From Zantedeschia hybrid cultivar (taxonomy: Eukaryota; Streptophyta; Magnoliopsida; Alismatales; Araceae), in the NCBI GenBank assembly GCA_030544215.1, contig JARZZO010000013.1, positions 25,217,229 to 25,281,228 on the forward strand: a stretch of 64,000 bases of DNA, given 5' to 3'. This document shows positions 22,223 to 33,567 of this stretch, piece after piece (positions within the stretch are counted from its first letter, which is position 1; every line of letters starts with the position of its first letter). The notes beneath the pieces are model-generated. The model ran no database searches, had not been told where the DNA came from, and saw only the letters and a list, made by a program, of their open reading frames with translations. A program made the translations under genes and the position numbers.

Positions 22223-22389
22223 GCAAACCCGAACTGTCAGATTTTAAGGAAAAATCTAGTTTTCGTTAAGGGAAAAATCATGGGCATATCACAGGAAGTT
22301 AAAAGGAGATTTCAAGATATGGAAAATGACTCTTTATTCAATGAAATCTTTTATTACATCATAAAAAGGAAAAGAAAAACACTTAAGGA

Positions 22390-23776
22390 AGAAGTTCATG
22401 AAGTGCTTGAATGTATGGAAATTTCAATCATCTATCACTATTTTTAGAGGATTTTACACGATAACTGAAGCCAAGGTTCCACAAAGTAGTAATAAGTTAT
22501 GTGGCTTCGTAGTCTTCGTCGGATTCCAAAGCCCGCCTTTTGATCGGAGATGTAAGGGAGAACTCGGAGAATTCATGACGATTCAGGCTGAGCTGAGTAA
22601 GGCACCGATGAGGGTTGTACAGCACGAACTCAGTGGTCCCGATCAATTTGAGCTCTGCACCAGCTGCACGGCGTACTCTGATGGGCTTTCCAACAAGAGC
22701 GAGTGGAGAAGAGTCAAACATGTTGGACGACATGCATCTCAGATATTCCCTCCAGTCGGCTCGGGTCTTGAGTTTTGGTACTTTGTTGACCATCCGCTCG
22801 TTGAACTTCACAATGTTGGAGATGCAGTGGATCGGGCTGTTCAAGTAGATTTGAGACGGTCTTGGTGACATCCTCGTGCAATACTCAAATTTGAAATGTA
22901 GTTCGACCCATAAAGCGAAGAGTAGCATGCACCAGTAAGGAGGATGACCCGTAGACGCCGCAGAGAGCCCACTGTAAAGGTAAGTCAAGATCGCAGTACT
23001 AATGGATTTCCCCTCGAAGATCGCGCAAATCGCGCTGACTTGGTCATCTTCCAAGATGTTGTCTTGCGTGGGGAAGAACAGAGCTCCGGCAAGGCACGTG
23101 ACGAAAGCTTTCGTCACATCTTCAGCTTCATCCTCTCTTAGATCATCGATCTCATACAAAGTCCATTCAACGAGCTTTGCAAGGTTGATCCCTCTATTGG
23201 TAAGACACCCTTTTGCTTCTGAGGGGTCCTTCATGATTGACGTCAACAGTTGTTGACCGGTGATCCTTTCTTTTGTCAAAGCCATCTTATCCTTGGTCTT
23301 TGGAAGACCCAATAGGAGCTCCGCCTCCTCTAAAAGGATAGTGCACTCGAAATCCGGGAAAAGGAAGGTGTGGGTTTGAGGATGCCACTGCTCGATCAAG
23401 GCACCTATGGCCGCCCAATCCACATTCGAGCTCTTGTAGTGCTTAGCATGCACCACTATCCTTGAAGATTCCACTTGGAGATGAAGGCTTGCATGGAAAG
23501 CTTAAGACTTTTAGCCAGTTTGCGAATCCAAGGGAGAGAAGTAAATCTCCTTGGACCGGGAAACATGGGATATGTCTGAAAAATAAAAGAAAGCATCAAT
23601 TGAAGGACTTGAAGAACATGAAGAACATGGAGAAAAAAAAGAGGAGTTTGAAGAAGAAGAATTGAAGGAAAGCTAATTCAACTTACTTGGAGGTTGGTAT
23701 CCCTTCCAATAAGGTGATTCTCCACGTCGGAGATCTTCTCCAGCGACCTTCTCATCCTTTTGTTTGAAGAACTCAT
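22390..23776 (-). pseudogene. PMD1-A: two-exon PMD-like gene, antisense to element A
   Basis: Exon 1 (23776-23687, 30 codons) starts MSSSNKRMRRSLEK and splices at CAA|GTAAGT. Exon 2 starts at about 23575 after TTTTTCAG. The product has WHPQTHTFLFPDFECTILLE followed by AELLLGLP, the same layout as the PMD motif of PMD2 (W...THTF.FP..E...LLE.....GLP). It then has an all-helical-looking stretch with NRGINLAKLVEWTL, DDQVSAICAIF, LTYLYSGLSAAS and RADWREYL. It resembles plant PMD/DUF7745-type proteins of transposons; exact family assignment needs a profile search. One base appears deleted near 23464 relative to M (SKWNLQG then VVHAKHY in another frame). A TAA at 22497-22499 truncates the ELI..L tail that M and B retain. 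No catalytic motif is recognised. Confidence 0.75.
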
Positions 23777-24012
23777 CTTATTTCTGGATTTCTTTCTTCT
23801 TGAAACTTGAAAACCTTGGAAAACCCTTGAACCTTAAAGATAAACTCAACCTTGGAACTCTAGATTGTGGTAGGATTGCTTGGAAACAAGTTAATAATGT
23901 TTATATAGAGGAAATTGCGATCCTAGGAAGACTTTTCCGGATTGGAAAAGGGATGAGCATTGGAAGAGTTGGAATCCAAGTAGAGAACAACCAGAATCTG
24001 TTTCTGCGACTG

Positions 24013-24082
24013 AAAAGGCATCGTGGCACACCGCCGCATTTTATACAGTTAAAGGGCGTCGACGCGACCCGACGCATTTCAA
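24013..24082. repeat. Palindromic motif pair upstream of PMD1-A
   Basis: Two adjacent motifs: AAAAGGCATC...CGCCGCATTTTA and AAAGGGCGTC...CGACGCATTTCA. They lie about 240-310 bp upstream of the PMD1 start; copies M (43882-43950) and B (51118-51180) carry a like pair at the same relative place. Confidence 0.75.
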
Positions 24083-25099
24083 ACTTCCTGTCATTCCATA
24101 TTTTAATGCTTAGTCAAATACTTGTTTAAAGTTACTAATGATTTTTTAGTGCAGGAAATTAAAGAAAACCCAAATGAAGCTGAAAATCTCAAGAAGATCC
24201 CATTATGGGAGTTTATAAGTCTCAACCGTGGCTAAAAAGACGGTTATTTCTACCCTTGTACTATTCCATGTAATTCATTTGCATAATCTTATTACTATAT
24301 GTTAAGTATTTATTAGAGTACGTCAAGGACCTTGTGGTTTTGATGAAACTGGAATTTGAGTTCCCTTACAACAAAAACAGTGATAATTCCAGAGAATTCT
24401 TAATCGCACGGATAGGCCGTTGGATTGTTAATTAGTGGGGACGATGGTTCCACTTTTGTGAATCAGTGCGTAGATAAACGAGCTTCGGCTTAGCACTGAA
24501 TTACAAGAATTGGTATCTTGACTCATTAATGACAATTTGACAATATTATTCTTGATTAATTTATATTTTATTTGACTTTATATTTTTCTTTTAGCCCAGC
24601 ATGCATCATATAAGATTTTGAAATCACTGTGATAATAATTAATTACTGATTAAGTTTCAGACTATTAAATCAAATAATTCAAATATGATATGAAATATTC
24701 CATTCTGAATTGAGTATCTTGATTATCTTTGAGGTTCGCTTGAAGATATCATTAGAATTCTATCCCTTCTTGGACTCTTTATCCAATATTTCTTGTTTTC
24801 TTTTAAGATCTATCATGGCTGTAGCACGTCCACATTGGCTGGCTACCGCTCCCCATAATGAAACCTACAGTGTCTACGACCTGAGGTACTTTCCACTCCG
24901 TGGAGGTTGATCGATTTTATTTTATTTCCTTATCTACTTCATCTAGACAGTATTGATTCCATTGATCCCTTGAACTATCTTCATCGATGACTTTGAGAAA
25001 AATTTCAATCATGTGATGTTGAGAGCGTGTCTCATCACACCTTGGCATCACCTTTTCAGTATATTTCATTTCATTTCACTCCCTTGCAAAGACGATGCC
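24083..25099. other. Conserved non-coding block between PMD1-A and the polypurine tract
   Basis: No credible ORF. Stretches recur in C (40449-41460) and B (50071-51050), read inverted. Examples are TCAAGGACCTTGTGGTTTTG, ACGAGCTTCGGCTTAGCAC, the GACGATGGTTCCAC region, and CATCACACC next to the PPT. The block is the long spacer between the PMD1 promoter side and the 3' LTR. Its conservation relative to surrounding decay suggests cis-acting function (inference). Confidence 0.65.
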
Positions 25100-25112
25100 A
25101 AGGTGAGGCAGC
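25100..25112 (+). other. Element A polypurine tract
   Basis: AAGGTGAGGCAGC directly precedes TGTAGACACGC. The same purine run abuts the LTR in B (50058-50070, inverted) and C (40449-40460, inverted). Confidence 0.75.
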
Positions 25113-26401
25113 TGTAGACACGCTAATTTTGACATCATTTCGAGTAAATTTCATATCATATAATAATGTCTCAGAATGGTCTAATATTTAATCATTGGTT
25201 AATTTTTATTGATCTTTTTAAGTTAATTATCTAAATAGTGTCGGGTCACACAAATATGATTTAAGTTAATTAATTAAATTGATTTTAACTCAAATTTTAG
25301 TTAAAATATGAAGAAGTCTAAAAGACGTCGACCTTTGTAGACGCTATTTAGAGTTTATTCCTATTTTGATGTTTAAATTTGAATTTTAATTAATTGATTA
25401 ATTAACTAAAAGACGTCTGCATGTCACGACGCCATTTAGGTTTTCTAAGTTCTTTCTACTTCTCTTCCGGATGTTTATCCTTATCTTAATTAGTCTAAAA
25501 GGCGTCTCTATGTGGCGACGCGTTTTATCTAATTACAGATAAAGATAAACTTTTCGCGGATGTTTATCCTTATCTTAATCAATCTTAAGGGCGTCTCTCA
25601 TGGGCGACGCGTTTTAGATAATTACAGATAAAGATGAATTACTCTATATTTATCTGTTGGTTAAACTGGATAAATCTTAAGATTTCTTCATGTAAATCCG
25701 CGGATGCAAAGAAGTCTATAAATACCATGTCTCTAGAATGAGTAAAAAAAAAAGAAGAGAGGGTGATGTTGAATAATTATTTTGGTGGCGATTGGTGTAA
25801 AGAAGCTTGAAGACGTCCAAACGCTAAAGTGCTGCTACTTCCAAGAATCTTCATCCGTCCAACTAAGGCTTCCAGGGGCCATCCAGCTTAGCTTTCAATT
25901 CATTTTTGCATACTTTTCACATTTTTTTATCCCATTAATTTTATATTCTTCATCACATCACTCTATGCAACACACACAACACCAGCATCATTTTCAAAAC
26001 CTATTTGTTAAAGGGGTTTAAAAGACCATCCCAACAAGTGAGTTTACCTGTTTAGTTGTATGTCTAATTTTTTCTCTGGAATAGATACTATTTCTTCTTA
26101 AGTTCTCATCATTGTTCTTTATTTCTTTCTACTTCTTACAAGGTACAAAAGAGAATCAAAGGGAGGGAATCAATAGCAAACAACAAAGAATCTGGACGAT
26201 CCTCAAAACTCAATAGCAGCCAAAGCAAGAACAAAGACAAGAAAGGGCTCTCTTTCTTCAGCCGGCTGAAGGAGGGGAACCAAGAACTTAACATCTCCCA
26301 CGTCCAAACAGGTAGGCGATCAAATCTTCTTTTGGAACTTTTTAGTCAAAAGTTTCTGGCGATCACATCACTTAGTTTTTTTTTAATATGTTTATTTTGC
26401 A
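25113..26401 (+). repeat. Element A 3' LTR
   Basis: Starts TGTAGACACGCTAATTTTGA after the PPT. It is homologous, by block-wise reading, to B LTR (48798-50057, inverted) and C LTR (37607-38869, inverted), with shared blocks GGGGTTTAAA, GAATAGATACTA, GGTACAAA and CTGGCGATCAC. The end at 26401 (TTTTGCA) is the best CA by alignment and uncertain by some tens of bases. It contains a TATA-like ATAAATACCATG at about 25719-25730 and carries the four-motif palindrome array in U3. The 3' flank at once resumes a transposon-protein fragment, consistent with insertion into that gene. Confidence 0.78.
25318..25620. repeat. Four palindromic motifs in the U3 of LTR A
   Basis: Motifs start near 25318, 25405, 25496 and 25586, a regular spacing of 87-91 bp. 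Examples: TAAAAGGCGTC...GGCGACGCGTTTTA (third) and AAGGGCGTC...GGGCGACGCGTTTTA (fourth). LTR B has four at a spacing of 84-93 bp (from 49645); LTR C has three from 38605. Confidence 0.82.
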
Positions 26402-26429
26402 CTTAAACAACATAGTTTTTCCTGATAAT

Positions 26430-26825
26430 CACACATCCATTTTAAGCACTCACAAAGGCGAGGTACCCATATACTATCCACTAGGAGTTCGAAAAGAATA
26501 GAGACGGGGTAAGGTTATAGGTATTAAGAAGCTCTATAATAAAAGGACATAGGGGAAGCCGAAACTCGGCTTGAAAGCTATACTCGTATATCGAGAAACT
26601 ACCCAGCCGATGGGAGTTAGCTCTCATACTCGCCCGGGGTCTGATGAGATGAATCCATCTCGGGATGTCATGACGCTCCCACATCTCCTCCACTGCCTCG
26701 CGGCATAGGATGGAGGCCACATCCGAGACCTGCTCGGCCAGTCTGCGGCTTTGCCCGACCAGCTTAGGTTGTTGGGTCCTGGTAGGTACAGAAACAATTG
26801 GGATTGAAGCAGCCTCATCCGCCAT
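26430..26825 (-). pseudogene. Fragment of a 'putative gypsy-type transposon' N-terminal protein (Transposase_28-like)
   Basis: From an ATG at 26825 (MADEAASIPIVS) the - strand encodes about 114 residues with VPRWIHLIRPR-like, SIYEYSFQAEFRLPLCPFI and LLNTYNLTPSLF motifs. These match my memory of the plant 'putative gypsy type transposon' domain (basic RxP segment, then F.IYE..F.AGLR.PL..F, then LL..Y...P.QL.PNSW). A TAG at 26481-26483 falls just after NS, where relatives have NSW; the frame beyond reads WIVYGYLA up to about 26430. It then stops near the end of LTR A. The gene is cut by LTR A at its 3' side, and a large LTR lies 70 bp upstream of its ATG. Non-functional remnant. Confidence 0.6.
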
Positions 26826-26894
26826 GACTGACGCGAATGAATTTATCGAAAAAGGGGATGAGAGGGAAGGACAAAGAAGAACTGGCTTAGAAGA

Positions 26895-29800
26895 TGTTAC
26901 GCTCCGAATCTGGTTTTTTTTTTTTTTTAAACTCGAAATCTGACCACGTAATCTCAGAACAAATTCCAGCATAACGAACAGATATGAGAGCTAAACAACC
27001 ACAAGATGATTTTAAATAAATGTCATAACCATCAAGTAACCCAAAATATCTAAATATAGCAAACACCAAAGTTCACAAATTATAATTTTTATCAATTGTG
27101 TATAAATTCTCAATCTCACCAAATAAATAAAAATATATCAATCTCTCATTATCCTTATTACATCAAGTCTAAGAAAGCTATAAATTTCAATCTAAATAAC
27201 CTCCTGAAAATGTCAAATGTCTCAATAAGAAGTCTTCTCAAATTCCAGATTCTCTTTCTTTGACTCTAAAAATGTTAATAGGGTTTATGAGTACAACCAG
27301 TCAGTAGGCTTCAAACAATCTACATGACTTAACATAACACATAGTAAACTTTACAAATCATATTATACAATTATACTAAACTTGATCTTACATAGTTCTA
27401 CATATATCTCAATTAAGAACATGATACAAAACATGATCAAATATAAACTTATCAAATTAAATGTGTTTTCTAATAGCATGAATAGATTAATTAACATATA
27501 GCATATATGACATGATCAAACTTAGATCAGACATATCAAATTCTACTAACTATGATCAGAACGTATCATATAACATGTTAAATTATCAGGGCGTTACATA
27601 TCACCGTTCCCTGAGCACATGTCATATCAAATAGCAAATATCATGGCGTAGTAACTTATCAAATCCGATTCATATTATGTATCATATAGTTAAGACAGAT
27701 TCATATGATTGCAAAGGGATAACTAAATAGGATGATCAAAAGATTCCAATGACTAAGTTGAATTCAAATGAACATATGGAGTAAACATTTTAAATTTATG
27801 TGCCAATCAAACAAATCAAATCATATCATAATGGACATGCACCTAAACTACAACATAAGGAGTCAAACAAAACAAATACCAAAGCATCTAGGCAAATGAT
27901 GCAAAGGTCTTGGTCACTGCGTAGAACCGAGGAGTCTAAGTCCCACCCAACTCCAAACCGCCAGGGGGTTATATATCACCGTCCCCTGGTTTTAGCTGGC
28001 CGGAAATCAGGATTCCACCCGTTTGCCCTCGGGTTCCAAACAAAATACCCTATCCAATATGGATGCTTATAATGGAATTGGGCCAAATATCTCCTTAAGA
28101 TGGCAATGTCCAAAAAAAGTCAAATAATTATGGCACAATCAGATTAACATAGATTAAGTGATGACAAAAGATGAGCATAGATATGAAAATTGAATTATCA
28201 AATTAATACGTACATATAAGAGTTAAAATACATACTTTTATATACAGAATAGCCACTTAGAGAGTCAGCATGGTCATATATATGAAAAATGAGAGTAAAA
28301 CTAATTAGAATAGGTTGCTAGACAAAAAATATATTCAAAGGGATTTTCTTAGAATTTTCGGAATAACAAACATATTTTTCGGTCATCAAAACCAATTTTC
28401 ATAGTTAACAAATCAACAAATAGGCCGAATAATATCAAATAGGTTCAGAAAATTATCAAACTTGGAGGACATGTCAAAAAGATTATATTTAAAGTGTATA
28501 TAAAGTTTCATCAATTTATGGATTGGTTTGATATGATTTTAGATTCTCACTTTGATTCGGGGAATCCAACATAAATAGAATTCTAGCAAATCAAAACAGA
28601 GGGTAAATTGAATTTCAAAATAAGTCATAAAATTCTAAAAATTTACAGAGAAGTCAATGATAATATAATAAAGGTCTTTACAAAATTTTGTATGATTTGG
28701 ACGTGAATCAAATGAGATATAAGATTCACAAGTTGAGATTTCAAAATTATCTGGGCAGAGTGTATAATCTGAAAATAACATTGTAGAATAAATATCAACA
28801 AACTCTGAAAATTATGACATTTATTGAAAATGAATATAACATGAAACATAGACTTCTGTCTAAATTTCAGCTCAATTGGTCAGCCGACCAAGGAGAACAA
28901 ACATCTGTAACTCGTGTGATCATAATTAGAAACAGAATAGATTGAATGGACATATTACATAGGCTGAGATAATAATCATGGAATAAATAAAAAAGAAGAT
29001 CACAAAAATCTGAAACTTGAATATCATGAAGTAGACATATATATCAAAGTTCTTACCAATTTATTTACTTTTGAAAACTTTCGAAAATAACATAGTTTTA
29101 TAATACAAAATAGATCATGTGTACAGTTATCCACCTACTTCTTGAAGAAAGACCGACTCTTAGTTCTCTTATGACTTCCTTGCTATCTATCCATGATTTC
29201 TTCTTCCTCTATACTCTTCTTCACATTATCTAAGCTCTTCCCCACGTTCTCTAAGCCTCTAATAATACAAAACATTAATTAGAATCAAATTTTCAAAAGA
29301 AATAACCATGAACAACTCTATTATCTTAAGAACACCACATGAACTTACCCCTTAGAAGAGAGCTGCATGCTATAGAGGTTGAGTACGACCCAAGGCTCGA
29401 TTTATGCTTTTTTACTCTTATAATATAACCATCAACACCTTCTTTCTTTACTAGAGTCGAACTCCTACTCCCCATAACTTAATCTCCAAGTCAAAGTCAC
29501 TTATTAATCTAAATCAGACTCTGCTCACGTTACCTGCAGTTTACTTTTCTGAAGACCTTTACATTTAACCCTTTAAATATATGAAATAATAAGAAATCTC
29601 TTCTACAAAGTTTTAAAACTTTTTATTATCTTTCCAATATGACCAATCTCACTATTGTTGGACCTCTATACAAAAAGATATGCCTATTTTAATGACCAGA
29701 TGTCCTGAGTACTTCAAACTCAGAAATTTGGCAGATTTCCTTTATATCTAAAGATGTCCTGATTTTGATTAGGAAATGACTTATTTTAAACATATGTTCT

Positions 29801-32079
29801 TCATAAAACTTCTATAAATTTGAGTCATAGTTTTAATGGGAGTTGTCTTACTTAATTATGAATTTTATGCACGGAGTTATACTTAAAATAGTAGAGCTAT
29901 GTCAAGTAAATCTATATACAGAATCCTATTCCAAGTAGGATTCCTATTATGACTTTCTACCCACTCATTAGAATCTTAATTTATTCAAATTTATTATATT
30001 TTACTTCTAATCTAAGTCAAATATGTTATACATAACTTTTTAGGTTGTGGTTTGTTAGAATTGGGTGGCCTCAAAGCCAATCATTGTACATTCTAGTTCA
30101 GATTATTAATAAAGGCAATCATTTCTTCATTTAATAGTTCTCGCAATTAACTATCGTAATGAAGGTCCATAGACAAATGTATGGAATATTGAATCATGAT
30201 GAGATCATGATAGTGAGATCAATATCCTAAGACAATTGTCTTAAATAGTTCTCGATCATAGGATATTTGAGATGGACATTAAATATCCGATAAGATCGAC
30301 ACAAGTTATGTCTGCTCATGTGATGAGAGTGAATGATCTCACATTCACTCGTGTGGTGACACTAAGACAAACAAGTGGGTGCTCATTAGAGAATGAGTTC
30401 ACTGAATAGACTCAAATTAGAATTCCTGGATGGTAATTATACCTATTAGTCAACCAGGGAATTCAGTCGTTGCAGTAGCACAATTGGTCCTTTGACCTGA
30501 GTCACCAATGATATCTTGTTTGTGGACCATTGTATCTTGATTCTCTGACTCGTGGACTTTAACTATTAAGTCCACCATAATCGGTCCGTCAGATACAGTG
30601 GAAAGCTTGCGAAGGTAATTGAGTGAACAACAAGGGATCACTCACTCTTGGTATAAGACTAGAGAGAGAATGTCCTATGGATGTGTACACAGAAATCCCT
30701 GGCCAGGGTCAAATGAAAGAGATGTCTTTCTAGATATTAACTGTGTACTGGAATCCGTCTGGATAATGCGATAGAGGGTTTGACTATAAAACCATACCCT
30801 TGCGTTATCGGGACATTGCATGAGTGAAGGATTATATCTGTGCGGCATCTACAGACGGAAAGGTTCAATTGAAGGGAATAGCATCCCTTATATCTTATGG
30901 GATCATGAGGTAGTGTTTGGTGCTGTTCATGATCAGAAGGCCAAGTGATTTGATCATCAGATGATAATTCACTTATTTATTAAATTAATCATTTAACATG
31001 TGATGTTTAAATGTTAATTAATAAATATTAAACTCAAGAAACAGTTCTAAGTTTAATGGGCCTGCAACCGGACTGATATATGGGCCTAGAGGGTCACACA
31101 CATAAGAGTTCTCGTCAGACGGTGAGAGATGTTAAATTTCATGCTTATCTGGGTTTTTGTGAAAAGCTGCAGGATAAACATGAAGATTTAATGGAGAATT
31201 ATCCAAGGCCAAACTCTTGGATAATCATGAGGATTAACTCTTGTGCTTATCCTTATTTCTATATAAGGAGGGCCAAGGGGGAGTGAAAAAAAGTTAGTTG
31301 GACGAATTTTACTCCCCAGATTCTCTCTCTCCTCTCTCTCTCTCCTTCTCTTTCTCTTGGAGTGGATCTGTCTCTCTCCGCGCATGGTGGATTTGAGATA
31401 TGGTCGGAGCACTCAAGTAGAGGAGGAAATCGCGTCTGCTGCGGGAACTCGTGTGGATACCTCTAGAGATCGTGCGCGTGCGCGATTACCGAGTCGACAT
31501 CATCCACGGGAGATTCGAAACCCCGCAAAGGTGAAGAACTGTTCTTCCCGCGTTAGTTATAATGTCCGTTTTACGACCCCAGCAACCGATACAATGGAAT
31601 CTTTTTATTTCTGCTGCGTTCATGACGATTCCTCACATGGTTAACATTAGTTATACCATCTTTAGTTTCATAATTCAAATCCTAATCCGATTAGGACTTG
31701 TTCTCTATGGATAGCCCTTTCTAAAATTGATATTTAATATTTTTGACCTCTAAAATATCTTAATTAGTAAAAATGGTCTTCTATAAAGTTATAGATCTTT
31801 TTATTCTATTTCCAATGATATCAATTATGTCTTAATTAGAATTTTCTATAGAAAGTTATCATTATTTCACTATGTTATTGTCTAATACATCAACTCAGAA
31901 TTTGAACTAAATTAGTAGGCTATTCATAGTAGTATAATTGGACTATTGGGCTTTCATAATTGGGTTAATTGGACTAAATTAAGTTACTTAAACTCAGTCA
32001 TTGATTCTTATAATTAGTTAATTAGTCCAATTTAAATTAATTAAATTTATTAATAGTTGTAAAAGTGCGGGGTATAACA
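26895..32079 (-). mobile_element. Large solo LTR (Del/Tekay-like, about 3.6 kb net), interrupted by a smaller solo LTR
   Basis: On the - strand it begins TGTTATACCCCGCACTTTTA (at 32079) and ends CCAGATTCGGAGCGTAACA (at 26895). TGTWATACCCCG starts and GGRGCGTRACA ends are typical, in my memory, of Del/Tekay chromovirus LTRs. Flanks are GAAGA (26890-26894) and AAAGA (32080-32084), a 5-bp duplication with one mismatch. The body is AT-rich without convincing ORFs. It contains repeated blocks around GTTATATATCACC GTCCCCTGG (27590-28030). Net length after removing the insertion at 30053-31642 is about 3.6 kb. No internal domain is present, so it is best read as one solo LTR. Confidence 0.6.
30053..31637 (+). 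mobile_element. Solo LTR, family S, copy 1 (1585 bp)
   Basis: Begins TGTTAGAATTGGG and ends CGATTCCTCACA, flanked by perfect TGGTT duplications (30048-30052 and 31638-31642). It carries a TATA-like CTATATAAGGAGG near 31258-31270 followed by a CT-rich tract (about 31320-31375), normal for an LTR promoter and leader. Homologous blocks with copy 2 (38870-40441) include GACCTGAGNCA and CTAGAGGRTCACACACA. No coding domain, so a solo LTR is more likely than an intact element. Superfamily not determined. Confidence 0.78.
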
Positions 32080-33012
32080 AAAGAAGAGCAAGATGAACTG
32101 CTCAGAAAGAGGGAAGAGCTACTGGACATGAAAAGTTAAGGACGAGGACTAAGTGGGGCTTACCCTAAGACTGGAAGGTTTTCTCGCACTTGACAAGACG
32201 CTCTCGGATCCCCTGGGTTGACAAGACGCTCTTGAATCCCCTGGGTTGACAAGATGCTCTCGAGACCGCTCGAGAAAAGGCTCTGCTGCCAAGACCTCAA
32301 GGAGAAAAAGGAGGAAATGAGAGTTCTCTATAGCTCAGGAGCAAGTATTTATAGGGGCCCTCAAGGGGGCCTGATGGGCGATCAACGGCCGAGATCGCGG
32401 GGCCTTTCGGCTACCGCTTCAAATGGGCGCCATGTATCCCGGCCCTTCGTATACCAGTTGGCACCAAATTCGAGATGGGATGATCAACGATCAGGATTCT
32501 AGGACCTTTCGGCTACTGCCTCGAATGGGCGCCACATGTCCCGGCCTTTCGTACGGTGTGCCGTTTAGCGGCATATTTGAATTAGGATGATTAGTGGCCA
32601 AGATCATCAGACCTTTTGGCTACTGCTTCGGATGGATGCCATGTGTCCCGATCCTTCACGCGGTAAGCTGGTTGGCGGGAGATTCAAAATTTATTGCCGC
32701 CGGGATTTGGCGCCCCGTATTTCGAAACGATGGTTGATATTCTGATTAGCTCTCGACCCTGGACGACAGTTATCCTCAGTTCGTGAACATTGGTTACAAC
32801 TTCTCAGCCTCAGACGACAATTATCCACAGTCCGCGAGCATTGGTCACGTTCTCTCGGATATATGCCGCATCACTTTCTATCTATAACCTCAGACATGCC
32901 CCCTCGAACACGCATATCCATATTCAGTAAATTGTCTCATCAAAGGATCAGGTTTGTAATGTTACTCCCGGTATCTCGCTTACTGAAGGCAAGCCGAGAG
33001 TAGGGGGCCCTA
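32080..33012 (+). mobile_element. 3' internal remnant of another Ty3/gypsy-like element, with short tandem repeat
   Basis: Ends in a purine-rich GAGAGTAGGGGGCCCTA directly before an LTR-like TGATGGGGT. Contains three direct copies of a 28-bp unit (TTGACAAGACGCTCTCGGAT, then CCCCTGGG) at about 32190-32265. It also has repeated segments around TTTCGGCTACYGCYTCRAATG and ATGGGCGCCA (32400-32660). No ORF with recognisable domain. Assignment rests on the PPT-LTR junction only. Confidence 0.45.
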
Positions 33013-33567
33013 TGATGGGGTAATCCGAATGGGCCTAGCTAAGAGACAGATCCCATTCGGAAGTGGGACAAGAGGTGCCCGGTTAGTACGATGCTCAACA
33101 ACTTATTGGGCCGAAGGCAGTAGGAGCCCAATCACCCTTGGGCCAGCCCAAGGATGGCCGAGATGTGGGCCTCCGACCCATTAGGTATGAAGGGAGCCCT
33201 AGATATTTTCTATGTGACTTATATTCTTCTGAATAGTCCTACATCGCCTACCATAAGAAAGGTACTCTATCACTCACTTTAAATGGAATACTATTTGCAG
33301 CAGAAAAGGTATGCAAGTAAGCCTTCACTCCTCTCTTAGTGCATCATTATAGTCTATAACTCTGATACTGACTTGATAGTCAGAGAGGGCTACCCTGCGC
33401 TGAGACCTAGGACCCTTGCTGATGGCCTCTTCTTCTTGCAGGCAACTTCACCCCCATTTTCGGATCTTTCTCGGCTTCGGACCCTCCTCTCCGCTTCGGA
33501 TCTCGGATCCCACGTCTCAGCATCATCTGCGATCGCCTTGGCTGCATCAAAATTTATGTTAACAACA
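33013..33567 (+). repeat. Short LTR-like segment (Retand/Tat-type U3-R-U5)
   Basis: Starts TGATGGGGTAATCC after a purine tract. It contains CTGACTTGATAGTCAGAGAGGG and GCAGGCAACTTCACCCCC, reminiscent of the R/U5 of plant Tat/Retand LTRs. It ends near TTATGTTAACAACA. About 555 bp. No second copy in the window, so the ends are provisional. Confidence 0.45.

Larger units (their letters stand above)
1..26401 (+). mobile_element. Element A: large Tat-like Ty3/gypsy retrotransposon, 5' end outside window, interrupted by element N
   Basis: Order on the + strand: gag, aspartic protease, G-patch, RT, RNase H, second RNase H, integrase, an antisense two-gene module, polypurine tract and 3' LTR. The second RNase H between the RT-linked RNase H and integrase is known from the Tat lineage of plant Ty3/gypsy elements, and extra antisense ORFs downstream of pol have also been described there. 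Removing N (3682-13203, 9522 bp, a multiple of three) rejoins the gag-pro reading frame exactly. The interior without N exceeds 15.5 kb, very long for Ty3/gypsy and comparable to Ogre-like elements. The 3' end at 26401 is inferred by alignment with LTRs B and C. The element is decayed, with many in-frame stops and at least one frameshift in pol. Confidence 0.85.

Noticed and set aside
22398..22868. 156-codon + strand frame over PMD1-A
   Set aside because: Shadow of PMD1 exon 2 on the other strand; the - strand frame is the one conserved in M and B.
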